From NCBI RefSeq assembly GCF_009389715.1, contig NC_052395.1:6844812-6908811 (forward strand): a stretch of 64,000 nt of DNA, given 5' to 3'. Each line of letters begins with the position of its first letter. Position 1 is the stretch's first letter. Under the pieces are notes generated by a model. It had not been told where the DNA came from and did no database searches. It worked only from the letters and a program-made list of their open reading frames with translations. This document shows, piece by piece, positions 20,585 through 31,391 of this stretch. Made by a program: the position numbers and the translations under genes. This DNA is from Phoenix dactylifera. Its lineage: Eukaryota > Streptophyta > Magnoliopsida > Arecales > Arecaceae.

Positions 20585-20965
20585 TTCCCGACGCTTTTTA
20601 TAATCTTTACCGACGCTTATAAGCGTCGGCTAAAGTTCCCGCAACGCAAACAGAAGCGTCGCAAAAGCGTTGGCGATACCGGAGTGGCAAATGTTTTTGC
20701 CGACGCTAATAGAAAGCATCGGAAAAAACTGGGCTTTCCCGACGCTAACGAAAGCGTCGGCAAAAACAACATTCGCCGACGCTTTAAAGCGTCAGGAAAG
20801 CCCAAAGGAAGCCCAGCTCTGGGTTTTTGCCGACGCCATAAAGCGTCGGTAAATGTTGTCGCCTAAAGGATTTTTACCGACGCTTTGTAAGCATCGGCGA
20901 TGGCGTGCCAGCCCGTGCCAAAGGGGGTTTTTAACGACGCTTTAAAGCGTCGGGAGTGGATTTTT
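20585..20965. repeat. CACTA subterminal repeat zone, left
   Basis: At least seven pairs of CCGACGCT facing AGCGTCGG (or one-base variants). They include the perfect 20-bp palindrome CCGACGCTTATAAGCGTCGG at 20610-20629. In this superfamily, subterminal repeats are the binding sites of the TNPA-type protein. Confidence 0.88.
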
Positions 20966-21209
20966 TTTTTAAAAAATAAAAGCATATTAAAAAAGATATT
21001 ATAGCAATATGAACCTGCATTACATTTACATCAAGACAAACATACAGATCATTCGAAACATTCATATTGTCATATAAGATTAAATTTACATAAGTTTAGA
21101 ATTACAATGTATTTTGAAAAATATAAGAAAGATACATATAAAACTCATTAAATAACAGTCTAAAAAATATCAGGGAGAAATCGCCATGCAAAATATGAAA
21201 ATTATTAAC

Positions 21210-22889
21210 TCATGCAAAATAATAATTATGTATAGTCATCAAATACATATAGTTATTTACCTGAGGAGGGAGAAATCGCTGTAACATAGATGAAATATGC
21301 TCAAGCTGAGACTGCAAAGTTTGTTGGTTCTGCTTCAGCTCTGCCAACTCTGCCTGATGGCGATCATTCATATCTTCAATTGTTGCCCGAAGTCTACTAA
21401 CTTCTGCATTGCTACTGCCTTCTCCAGCATTTCTTGTATACATGCCCACTGCAGACAACTGAGTGGGGGTAACTCCAACGCCATAACCCCTCACTCGACC
21501 ATAACGCTCTGGGCCCAATAATTCAGCGAGCACCTGAGCTTCGACATGACTGGTCGCGTCGGATGATGATGACTCTCCGACGCGCTCTGAAATAAGAGTT
21601 GTTGCCCTGTCCTATATATCTCAAAAGAAAAAGTCAAATTAATGTATGCCAATAATAGAACTAATAATAATATCGTTGAAAGATGAATACATACAACTAT
21701 ATTTCTTGACTCCTTCCGAACAAAACTGCCATCTCGGTGGGTGTGAGTCATCTTATAAAACTCCACCTTACCAGGCTCCCTTCTATTATCATCCATCTAC
21801 AACAAAAAGTATATTGGCAAGCTAGTTATCTTGATACATGCTATATGATAGAGTAGTTAAAAATAGTTTCAAAGAGTTTCAAAAAAAACTTACGAATTCA
21901 GCTCTACGCCTAGCATAACTCATCGAGCCTGAAGTATGAGGAACAGTCTGAGAGGCTCGTGCAGCTCTACCAATGTTGGAATATGTCTTCCAAAAAAAGA
22001 ATAAACAATATAATATATTTAATGTATAAATTTGTAATATATATTATTAGTAAATACAATCTAAAGTATTGAAAAAATATACACAACCTGAGCTTTCTCG
22101 GAAAACCAGTAGTGGACAAGCTCCCTCCACTGATGAGGGATTACATCAGGAGGACAAACATGGGCAACCTCCTCTTCTGTCATACCATCTTGCTTCCAGT
22201 GCGCCTTTAACTTGGCCTTATATTCTTTCCACTTGCGGTTGACGGACTTCAACACCCAATCATGGCTCTCTTTAGGAAGCAAAAACTTACGCTACACCAA
22301 AGTAATTAAAGAATGTTATAACAATATTAAATCAAAAAATAAAATTGTGATAGTAAGCAAATTCAATTATTTACCTCAATAACTTTAAGAAGCTCAACCT
22401 TATATGAAGGAAGCATTTCATTCCATTTCGTATAGTTGAGCGGACACAACTGACCATTCCGCGCAACCGATCCTAGAAAAGTCGATAAAATACTTGCAAC
22501 CCTCTTGATGGGCTGCCCCAGTTCATTGCAATGGACAACGATCTTCTCATCCTCATGTAGATTCCACACATCCCGTGCTCGAGTGGGTCCTCGTGTCCTC
22601 CTCATTCTCCCCAGTCCATCTATAAAAATAAAATAAAATATACATTAATTAAAACATTAAAGGCAAATGATTTAATATATAAAATGTAAATCAAATTACT
22701 CTGGATATGCACGTCATCCATGTCTAGACAATCAGCAGGTGACACGTGCTCAGACAGAGACTCGTGTTGAGTATGCAACTCGTGCTGAGAATGGGACTCG
22801 TGCTGCTGGGACCGTAGGAACTGATCGGAAGAAGATCCCACGGATGTGTGCTGAAACTCAACATCTCTGAATCGTTTTCCTCGCGGCAT
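21210..22889 (-). CDS. CACTA-associated Transposase_24 (TNP1/TNPA-like) protein, six exons
   Basis: Proposed exons: 22700-22889, 22375-22619, 22088-22291, 21894-21986, about 21763-21796 plus its continuation to the GTATGT donor near 21692, and 21611 down to the stop near 21210. Each border has GT-AG and the frame stays open throughout. The start is the ATG giving MPRGKRFRDVEF. The central exons carry the plant Transposase_24 pattern (VHCNELGQPIKRVASILSTF, NRKWKEYKAKLKAHW, VPHTSGSMSYARRR). The last exon is a coiled coil (VSRLRATIEDMNDRHQAEL). This family accompanies CACTA elements and is thought to bind subterminal repeats. The exact C-terminus is unsure because a GTAAAT donor follows FLPPQ near 21260. 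Confidence 0.72.
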
Positions 22890-23765
22890 ATTGTTACCTA
22901 GTATGCACAGAAAGAATCAAGGATTTTCATCAAAAGAAGAATAAAAAAAAAGGATTGAAAGCCTGTTGAGCTTGCACCTGAAAAACTGCACCTGAACACT
23001 ATAATCAGATACAATTGGCCCAACGTATAAAGAGCGTGCAATGTGAAGCTCGGATTGCAATGTAGACAATGCTTTGAGGAATAGAATGTGATGACTGAAT
23101 GAACAGGAGCCCTCTTGTTCAAGAATATCCTCTTATCAGACATAACAAGTTAAAAGCAAATATCCATATATTATTTAGGAAAACAAAAAATATTACACTA
23201 TCTTCAATCAAAATCTAGGATAAAGAAATGTTATATTACAAAATGTAAAATAAAAAAAATACATAAAGTAATAATAAATGAACCATCCCAATATTAAATA
23301 ATAGCAGGAAATTACTTTTGTCATCTACACTTAAAACCTAACAAAACCAAGAAAATATAAAACACCATATGGCTAGTCGTGATAAAATAATTCTTGTAAA
23401 CAACCACAAATAATGAAGCATCATTTTTACTACTGAGGGTGAGTATTGTATTTTGCTAAGACCATTAAGAACAATCATATGAAGCACAGGTTTGTGCCAC
23501 TCTGTTATAATCTATTAACAAAACTTCTCTATCAGCAGGGGATTTCAAGTGGTCTTGAAATTTTCGGTAGATTAAATCTCCATATGTTCAGTAGTATGCT
23601 GGACTGCATTATAAGCAATACTTGCAATATATATCTGTTGAAACATATGAACTTTCTTTTATTCCAACTATACTCTTACATGCAATACATGCACCTAACT
23701 CTGTTGCTCATAATACTTGGGAAATATGTGTATTTGAAGTTCATGTTTTTTCTCTTCCGTGACAG

Positions 23766-23968
23766 GATGAGCATTCTCATGCCCATTTAGCTGAACAGTT
23801 CAAGCTACACACTATCCATAGAGTATACATCAGTCTTACTTGTGGAGTCCCTAACCCAAGTTCTGGAAGGATTGAAATGCCTATAGCTCGTGATTCTAAT
23901 AATAGAATTCGCATGGCTGCCGTTTCTGGGACAAGTAACAGTAGACATGCTCGTTATGCTGCTAGTAG
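23766..23968 (+). pseudogene. Captured exon of an RNA pseudouridine synthase (RluD-like, chloroplast type)
   Basis: A 203-bp open exon is bounded by an acceptor (CCGTGACAG) and a donor (GTGATTC). It encodes a stretch including DEHSHAHLAEQFKLHTI and GRIEMPIARDSNNRIRMAAV. This corresponds to the catalytic domain of plant RluA/RluD-type pseudouridine synthases, which convert uridine to pseudouridine in RNA. The upstream part containing the catalytic aspartate and all later exons are absent, so it cannot make an enzyme. It is on the opposite strand from the transposase gene. I am confident of the family, less so of the exact paralogue. Confidence 0.7.
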
Positions 23969-24406
23969 GTGATTCATTTTTTTCTCTTAATGCTTTATCT
24001 GTTTTTCTCGCAATAAGCTATGCATGCAAAAAGAGATTGTTACCAAATAATATAGTAGAAAACATATGATGTTGATGAATTTTGGCTCCAACAAGCTTAC
24101 ATATGTGGAAGTGCAATACATCCCTATTTTGCCCTCTTTCTTGCTTATCAGTGAAACTAAAATGCTCACTTTCTGGACTTTCTTGCATGGCTTCCAAAAC
24201 AAAACAAACAATCTAGACATTGAAAACCTTGGTCTGATAATTAATTTTCTAAGTATTGCCAATCAAAGATTAGGGACTAGGGTTGTTGCACAATTTCTAT
24301 ATTTCCTTCAACGTACTCTAATGTGTATGATCTCCAAAATTATGGAACTAAAGCTAAAAAATAATATAAGAAAGCATGCTCTAACATATATATCACCACC
24401 ATCTAC

Positions 24407-24985
24407 CACAAAGATCATTGACTTTCTTCGTCATCTCCTTAATTTCCTTCTCTACTTTCCTGATACTAGCTGAATAAGGTCCTAGACCCTGTCATCAAAG
24501 CACAACACAACAATTCAATTTTCAATTGATGATATTGCAGATCCATGAAATATATTCAACCCATATCCCAACAACAAAATCCGTACAACAAAGGGGAACA
24601 AAAGATTCAAAAAATAGGATAGCAAATCGAACCGAACTTAGACCTAAATCAGTATAGATTTGAGCAGCCAGAGGCATTATAAGCAAGAATTGAAAAAGAA
24701 ATACCGGAAAAATTATACGCAACAGATAAAGTTTCAATTTTTACAGGACTTCCAAAGAAATGCTCGATTTCTAACTCTATAGAACAATACTAGGACAATT
24801 AAAAAGGACAAAAAGAAAAATAATCTAGGGTTCCAGGCCGACTGATTTGGACCTGAAGACGACGATTCGAGAGGAGACTGCAGGAGATGGGGCAGGCGTG
24901 TGTAGGCTTTGAGAAGGGCGATATTGTCCTCGTCGAGTGGGCGAGGGTTCCTCTCGTTCGTCTCCTCTTCAAGTTACGGAGCCAT
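24407..24985 (-). pseudogene. Captured 5' end of the 26S proteasome ATPase subunit RPT1 gene
   Basis: Two pieces match the N-terminus of plant RPT1 (regulatory subunit 7, an AAA ATPase of the 19S cap). Exon 1 (ATG at 24985 to about 24902) encodes NPRPLDEDNIALLK. Exon 2 (24407-24488, GT-AG borders) encodes [19 protein letters not shown] and ends VNDLCG. A TAA at codon 4 (24974-24976) and a lost or unclear donor after exon 1 kill the frame. About 410 bp of intron remain between them, so capture was from genomic DNA and not from mRNA. The ATPase domain is missing. Confidence 0.78.
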
Positions 24986-25121
24986 GGCGGCAAAAAGCGA
25001 TGGCGGCGAGACCAGAAATAATCCAGAAAAATCAACCAATTTGTGTTTCTTGAACCCCAAGTTGAGAAAGGGAACTTTGTGATATGAGGAGAAAAAATGT
25101 ACATGAGAAAAGAAAAATAAC

Positions 25122-25436
25122 CTTGAGAGCAGAGAGAGCCTGTTCGATTTGATCAGCAGAGAAACCTTCGAGCGAGAGCTTGTCGTAGATGGTCCGGAGC
25201 CTCTTCCCTTTTTGAGCTCTCGAAGCGGTGTCCGTACTGGTGGCCGGTCGCTCGACGCCGGAGACGAGAGAGGAGGATGCGGACGGTCGCTCGGCGCCGG
25301 AGAGGAGAGAGGACGAGAGGAGCTTGGCGGAGGACGTCGCTCGGCGCCGGAGAGGACAAGGGTCGGTCGGTCGCTCGTCGTCGGAGAGGAGGGAGGAGGA
25401 GCCAGAGGAGCTAGGGTTTGATCGATTGGGATGCAA
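25122..25436 (-). pseudogene. Captured first exon of a DExH-box RNA helicase (DExH7-like)
   Basis: A 105-codon open exon starts at an ATG at 25436 and ends at a donor after SALK (GTTATT). The first 70 residues are serine/arginine-rich with imperfect repeats of LLSGAERP / LVSGVERP. The end contains KGKRLRTIYDKLSLEGF and DQIEQALSALK. This is the N-terminal UBA-like segment that precedes the helicase core in plant DExH7-type proteins, as I recall the family. The helicase domains are not in the element. Confidence 0.58.
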
Positions 25437-25483
25437 AATGAGGAGGAGGGGGGCGGCCGCTGGTTTTGTTATGAATTTGACTT

Positions 25484-25645
25484 TTGACGACGCTTATAAG
25501 CGTCGTTTTAGGCGGAAAATACGACGACGCTAATAAGCGTCGTTTATTCCTAAGAATTGCCGACGCTAAATGAAAGCGTCGGCAAATGTATGAGCGGTGA
25601 AATTTTTCCCGACGCTTCATCCTAGCGTCGGTAAAAAAGAGTCGG
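25484..25645. repeat. CACTA subterminal repeat zone, right
   Basis: Inverted CGACGCT / AGCGTCG pairs matching those at the left end. They close just before the terminal inverted repeat. Confidence 0.85.
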
Positions 25646-25671
25646 GAAAGACCTATTTTCCTGTAGTGTGA

Positions 25672-27000
25672 GATTAGGGTTAAATTAGGTCGGATACTGG
25701 CATATTTATATCCATATTTATTTTATTTGACAAACATAGATGTAGATACAAATGTTAGTCTGATGTAAAAATTTACATTCATATTAGTTTTAAACGGATA
25801 TGGATACAAATTAGATACCAAAGGTATGCTTCGAGGCTAGCATTTTTTTATTTTGAAGAGAAATATTTCTTTTACGTTATCAAATGGCATGCTTCAAGGT
25901 TATCATATAACATGGGTTTCTTTTAGATTTTAAACATTAGGACAGTGCCATTATGTCAATAATGTAAAGTCAACTTATTTTTTAAACCATAACAAATGCT
26001 TAATTTGTTGCTTGAAGTATGGAATACTTGAGAAGTATAGTAAATACGATGAAAGTTTTGTATAAAAACAACACAAATGTAGGTCGCAAGACTAGGCCAA
26101 AGAATCAAAAGTAAATCAAACATGGGCCAAGTTTTTTTAGTTGATTACCACTGCAAATCAACGATATTGTCACGGCACAGGATCTTACCCAAAAAAATAT
26201 TAGCTAAAAGGTATTATTTGGATTCCTTAATCTTGTATAAGATCCAAGATCTACTCAATGAATAATCAATATAGGACTAAATAAAGCCGCATGGATCCTC
26301 ACATACTTCTCTCATTTAAGCTCTACCTTTCTCGCCAGCCAGGTCATGGACCTGATTCGCTTTGACACCATTTTGTCACAACCCAGAACCTTATGTAAAA
26401 AAGTTATCTAGAAGATATTATTTAAGTTTTCTGGTCCTGTATAAGCACTCAGAATCTATCTAGCGAATAACCGATATGGGACTAAATATATGCCCGCACG
26501 AGTCTTCATAGGTATGATACACTAGAACTTAGCAAAACTAAGCTTAGATTGATTCGAAGCTAAATTTTCTTTTCTTGTCTTATTTTGCATCCTCATATGC
26601 TGACCATCCAATAAGATTGCTCCTTTGGGCATGTAAGCTAAAATCCACATTTGTCAATGTTTTGATATTTCATAGGCGTTATGCATCTGCAATTAAGAAA
26701 ATCACCGCACTGGAGGAGGCAGAACGATGTGAAAAGACAAACCGGGCGCAAAGCACGCGCTTTGAGAGATTAAGCATTTCATCACTTATGGCTCATAAAT
26801 GGGTTTGCCAGCTTCTTGCCCATCCGCTTCTGTGAGAATATAAATGCTTTAATGCCCTGTAGGTCAAGAGAGTCCACATGGACATGACTCATATTTCCTA
26901 TCTTTCTTATCCTCATGTTACATCTGCATATATATTTTAGGAGCCCAACAATCTCATTAAAAAAGTCACTCAGCTGGTGTATTGGAACTCGATTTCTCCT
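25672..27000. other. Intergenic region with one imperfect direct repeat
   Basis: No gene recognised. Segments about 26170-26330 and 26376-26515 are diverged copies of each other. They share GTCACRRCRCAGRAYCTTA, AAGRTATTATTT, TCTTGTATAAG-like and GGACTAAAT motifs in the same order. The open frame at 26575-26835 has no recognisable domain. Confidence 0.5.
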
Positions 27001-27099
27001 TTTGAACTAGAATCGTGAAGTGTGCCATATATAATGAAGCTGATGGAAAAAATATTGGACATCTCGATCCCAGACTGGACCGATCTTCTTGACCTCGGA

Positions 27100-27640
27100 C
27101 ATAAATCGAGGTGAGCGACTTCGGCCCCAGCCGAGGAGTTGGCCAACCAAAAAACCAATAACACGTGCCGACAAGGACTGATAGTTCTGGCAATTGGCAG
27201 TTGTGGCAGCTCTGCATTCAGCGTGCAATCAGTACACTGCCAATGCAAAATGATGCCCACGCCATAAATGTACGACTAGCTATTGCCTGGAGACTGATAC
27301 ACGTCACATCAACTCAGGTAAATGACAAAATAGACTCTTCCTATATAAAGAGATAGTTCGGAGGATCTCAGATATGCAATATCCTTCACAAAAAACTCGA
27401 CTTTACTGAAATCTCTTCCTTCCATACTATAGCTTCTCTATCCTAACTTAGGTATCAGATTGTTCCGTCGGAAACTCTTTAGTAAGCAAACTTCTTACAG
27501 ATCATCCCCGGAGGAAATCAGCTATCGCCACCTCAGCCAGTCGGTTCAGCTTGGTTTTCATCGACCTTAGAATCATCCAAGCTGCGCTATGAGCTCGGTC
27601 CAGATTCAGCGGCGATAGAATCTAAGAAAACCTGAAAGTT
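27100..27640 (+). mobile_element. Possible solo LTR or LTR fragment
   Basis: The segment has LTR-like layout: TATA-like CTATATAAAG at 27341-27350, a run of short C/T-rich stretches after it, and a GAAATCAGCTATCGCCACC-type 3' part. No TG...CA boundaries or target duplication could be fixed, so this is weakly supported. Confidence 0.28.
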
Positions 27641-28004
27641 GCCCAAGTGATTTTGGGTGAGGTTTTTGAGGATTTGTGTTCTTCGTGTCCCTTAGAATAT
27701 GATCATACTCATACTATAATCACGGAAGCTTCATATTATTCTCATGATTATTATCTAGAAAGTAGAGAGGTTCCTTGTAATTCTTTGTTCGTTGGCTGGT
27801 TTTCTAAAGAGTATACGAAAGAAGCCAGGAACATCAAATTCAAACCAGCAATCTGTCACAATTCTCGGGCACGCGTTATGGGCACCACTCCTAGACACCC
27901 AAAACCAATAATATGAAAATAGAATCTCATGTTATAATGGCTAGAGATATAAATTAATGAGCCCACTGCTACTTTGCTCAAACAAGAAGAGAGATAGCGA
28001 AAAG

Positions 28005-28567
28005 GTCTGTGCCTTAAATGGATGGAAGAACCCTTTCCGTCGCAAAGCGCCTTTTGTAAGGCAAAACCGTGCAGAAGAAAGAGACTATAAAACCCCTTCC
28101 CAAAGCGGACAATACCTTGCAAGAGACGCAGCCATTCTTCTGCCTACGATCAGTGAGAACTAAGGTCTGAGGCTGGGGGATACCCTCGACCTCATCATTG
28201 GTGCTTTTTTTGAGAGTCCTTGACCCCGGCACAGACCTTCCCACTGGAGGGTTGATGTTGTGGGAATAAACGATCTCGAACTTAGTCCCACATCGGCTAT
28301 GTAGCGGAAAGTTGGCTGATGTTGTGGGAATAAAGAGTCTCGAACTTAGTCCCACATCAGCTAAGTACCAGAAAGGTCTGTGCTTTAAATGGATGGGAGA
28401 ACCCTTTCCCTCGCAAGGTACCTTTTGTGGGGCAAAACCATGCAGGGGAAAGAGACTATGAAATCCTTCCCAAAGCGGACAATACCTTGCGAGGGACGCA
28501 ACTATTTTTCTACCTACGACCGGTGGGGACTAAGATCTGAGGCCGGGGGATACCCTCGACCTCATCA
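28005..28567 (+). repeat. Duplicated 190-bp unit with snRNA-USE-like motifs
   Basis: Copies at about 28005-28197 and 28373-28567 share AAAGGTCTGTG...GGGGGATACCCTCGACCTCATCA. Between them a 65-bp unit is repeated (28252-28299 and 28317-28362); each copy carries GTCCCACATCRG. That motif matches the upstream sequence element of plant snRNA genes, but it also occurs in many LTRs. The second large copy holds a perfect 13-bp inverted repeat, CCCTCGCAAGGTA (28408-28420) with TACCTTGCGAGGG (28483-28495). Function unknown. Confidence 0.6.
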
Positions 28568-28569
28568 GG

Positions 28570-29432
28570 TACTAATTTTTCTCATGGCCACAAAATTAGT
28601 AGAACATAGATTCTTTACAGTGCACGGATTGCACTGTATGTCATGCTCGATGGCCATCATCAAAAAAAAATGGATGGCTATCGTATAAGGTAGCTTTACA
28701 TGCTATATATAATGTAGCGTTGTTGATAGCTGCCTATTTTCTGACGGCAGCCATTAAGCATGGTACAACATTCTAGGGTGGAAATCATGTACCGCAGAGA
28801 ATTATGGTCAAATTAGTACAATTAGTTTATAGACAGCAGCAAAATGGTCAACCACATCTCATGGTACTCAACAAGGACTCAAATTTCTTAATTCCCATGC
28901 TACCGTTGAAAACCATGGTTTGTATTGTGTCTTACAAGAAGCTTATGTGAATCAACAAGCCTAATAAAGCCTAAATTGACTTGTTTGAGCTTGACTCTTT
29001 TTCATGGGTGCGATCACATCCATTCACGTCCATTCTAAATGCTTATTGTAGCTTTTGCAGTTTTGCTGGCGTGGTGATGATTTTTGTATGGCAATTGTAG
29101 CAAGGCCAGGCTCACATCCATTCTCCATGTAGAGTAGACAGGGATAGCACAGGGTTAGGCAGCAGTACAAAGCTGTATACAGGGATAGCATAGCGTTAGA
29201 CGGCAGCACAAAGCTGTACTTCATACTGTGTTAGGCATCTGCTGCAGTACATAGGAATAGTATAAGATGTCAAGTAACCACCAGGTTCGGTATGAATGAA
29301 GTGCTCGATCGTCAATGGATGGAAGAAGTCTGGACCGTAAGGTCTCTCTCTCTCTCTCTCTCTCTCCTCTCCTCCCCCCTCCTCCCCCCACGCACACACA
29401 TAGAGGCTCTCTCTCTCTCTCTCTCTCACTCA

Positions 29433-29463
<31 letters not shown>

Positions 29464-31391
29464 CTCCCCCCCCCCCCCCCCCCTCCTCCCCACACGCGCA
29501 CACAGAGGCGCACATACAAAAAAACACACATCTATGTTGTCTGCTATGCACACAAAGATCAGCCGGCGAGCTAGAGGTGGCCGAGAAGAAATCCTTGAAC
29601 AGCGCTTGGCCGGGGTGGCATGCCAGCCACCAGAGAAGGAGAAGAGAGAAGAGGGAGGAGAGGCTTGACGGTGGGTCAATGGCCGAGGAAGAGGGGCTTT
29701 TATAGTGGATTTCCCAAAGGGAGGTCGGCCCCTTCACTAATCGCAAATCCCAAGTTTGTCTATGAAGAGCTGATCTAATTGTATTAGTTTCTAGGCCGCG
29801 ATCTCACGACGGTCGATCAGAATTGACGGCCGTTCAAGCGAACGCGAGGTGGCCGCGGAACCCCCGCGGCGCCCCCACTCCCATCTCACCCGAAAAAGGT
29901 GAAGCAGGAGATCGTGATTGCGATCTCCTGTCCTGCTCCTTCTATCCAAATTGGACTTAAGTCCAATATAGTTGGATCTTACATTTTTCCCTCTTTAAGA
30001 AAATTTCGTTCTCGAAATTTAAAAATGTATGCCTTCCAAATGAGATGCTCAGCCCATTGAGTAACATAAATCTAAGATTTTATTTTTTTCGATCAAAATT
30101 AGTGTGATAGATAACTTTAGATCAATTGTTAATAATTTTATATAAAATAGAAGGATTAGCACTAGATAAGTGACTAACTAAAATCTAAGATTAAAATTAG
30201 TTGTGTTTAGGATAGAACTTGAAATTTAATGGATTCAAAACACATATTATAGTAGAGAGTTGATCCCACAAAAGATAATGATCAACCTTAGAGTCAAATC
30301 ATTATTTGGTTAGGAATATGATTCACAAAGTGAACATACAATGATGGTCATCAGACGACAACGGTCTATCTCAAAATGATTGACATCAAATCACAAGAGG
30401 AAGTCTAAGAAGGCAAAGTATTGATACCATGATTCAATATGTCACAAGGCTTAAAATTTAACTTAAATTTATAAATCATAAAGAGGGAGCGAATGATGCA
30501 TGATTTATTCAGATACTTAATAAATTAGACTATTTTTAGATCAATAATTAACTAACCCTCGTCATGATATACTCAATTTTTTTTTCTTAGTATATCAATT
30601 ATAGAAGAATCTATCAGAGAGATAACAAAGTCTTATCATGATTAACTTGACCTTCCCTTATCAACAAAAGCCTTCTTTATTGAACTGTCTTGTCTTTCAT
30701 CACGACTTGTTACCAAAACACAGTCAATATTTTTTGATCAATTTAAAATGACTCAGTCCACCATACTTTCGCTGCGCAACTCTGATTAATATTCTCCAAA
30801 ATTTCTTAATGATCCTAGATCATCATCATCTTTTTTCTAATAATATCTAAGAAAAAATTTTATCCTTACTTTCCAAGCATACTAGATCAAGATTAACCCT
30901 TGAGATAATTGCCATATTTGTAACATTGTATGATCAAGCAATCATATTCTAGATCCAATGTAAACTAAGCCAACTCTAGATTTCTTTGACAATAAACAAT
31001 TTGCTACTGATTTCTCTTTTAAGAATATCAATTCTATGCTCCGATGAATTAAAAGATTCCAGATTAACTTACTCATGAGCATAATATTCTACCATCTTGA
31101 ATCTTTTTTTTTTTGTATATTAAACTTATTTGGGCCTCTCATGGAATCCCACTAGCATTTCTTCTATGGTGATACAAAATTCATAATCAACTCATGGCCT
31201 TGATTTATAAATATTTAACTTACAAAAATCTAATAATATGGTTCAAAGATTTACAAGAAATTCCATCAAGATATATGCTCTATGATTTTATTGGAGATTG
31301 TAAAGTATTCATCTCGGTGAATTATTTTTAATTATCGTCTTTGGATCCAAATAATAGATCCCTTAAGGGATTTGTCTAGCCAACAAATTCC
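28570..31391. other. Intergenic region downstream of ascorbate oxidase
   Basis: No gene recognised. It contains a (CT)n/(C)n microsatellite at 29341-29490 with purine-strand mirror frames. A GC-rich patch at 29790-29890 leads into a CCCTCTTTAAGAAAATTTCG motif at 29990-30009, which I associate with old gypsy LTR remnants. The remaining AT-rich DNA (30060-31390) shows no coding pattern. Confidence 0.5.
29341..29490. repeat. CT/C-rich microsatellite
   Basis: TC repeats broken by CCCC runs and ending in a run of about 17 C. Open frames over it on both strands are low-complexity artefacts. Confidence 0.9.

Larger units (their letters stand above)
20565..25668 (-). mobile_element. CACTA (En/Spm) DNA transposon with captured host gene fragments
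   Basis: The left end is CACTACAAGAAAA at 20565 and the right end is TTTTCCTGTAGTG ending at 25668. These are the standard CACTA terminal inverted repeats. Flanking TGA at 20562-20564 and 25669-25671 is the 3-bp target duplication. Subterminal zones at both ends are packed with copies of CCGACGCT and its inverse. Inside are a spliced Transposase_24-type gene (minus strand) and pieces of three host genes. No DDE transposase (TNP2/TNPD type) is present, so the 5.1-kb copy should be non-autonomous. Confidence 0.93.

Noticed and set aside
23446..23790. 114-codon plus-strand frame upstream of the pseudouridine synthase exon
   Set aside because: Hydrophobic AT-rich translation of intron-like DNA that overlaps the acceptor of the captured exon in a different frame.
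29221..29746. Overlapping open frames of 100-150 codons around the CT microsatellite
   Set aside because: Low-complexity Ser/Leu or Arg/Glu translations of a dinucleotide repeat on both strands.
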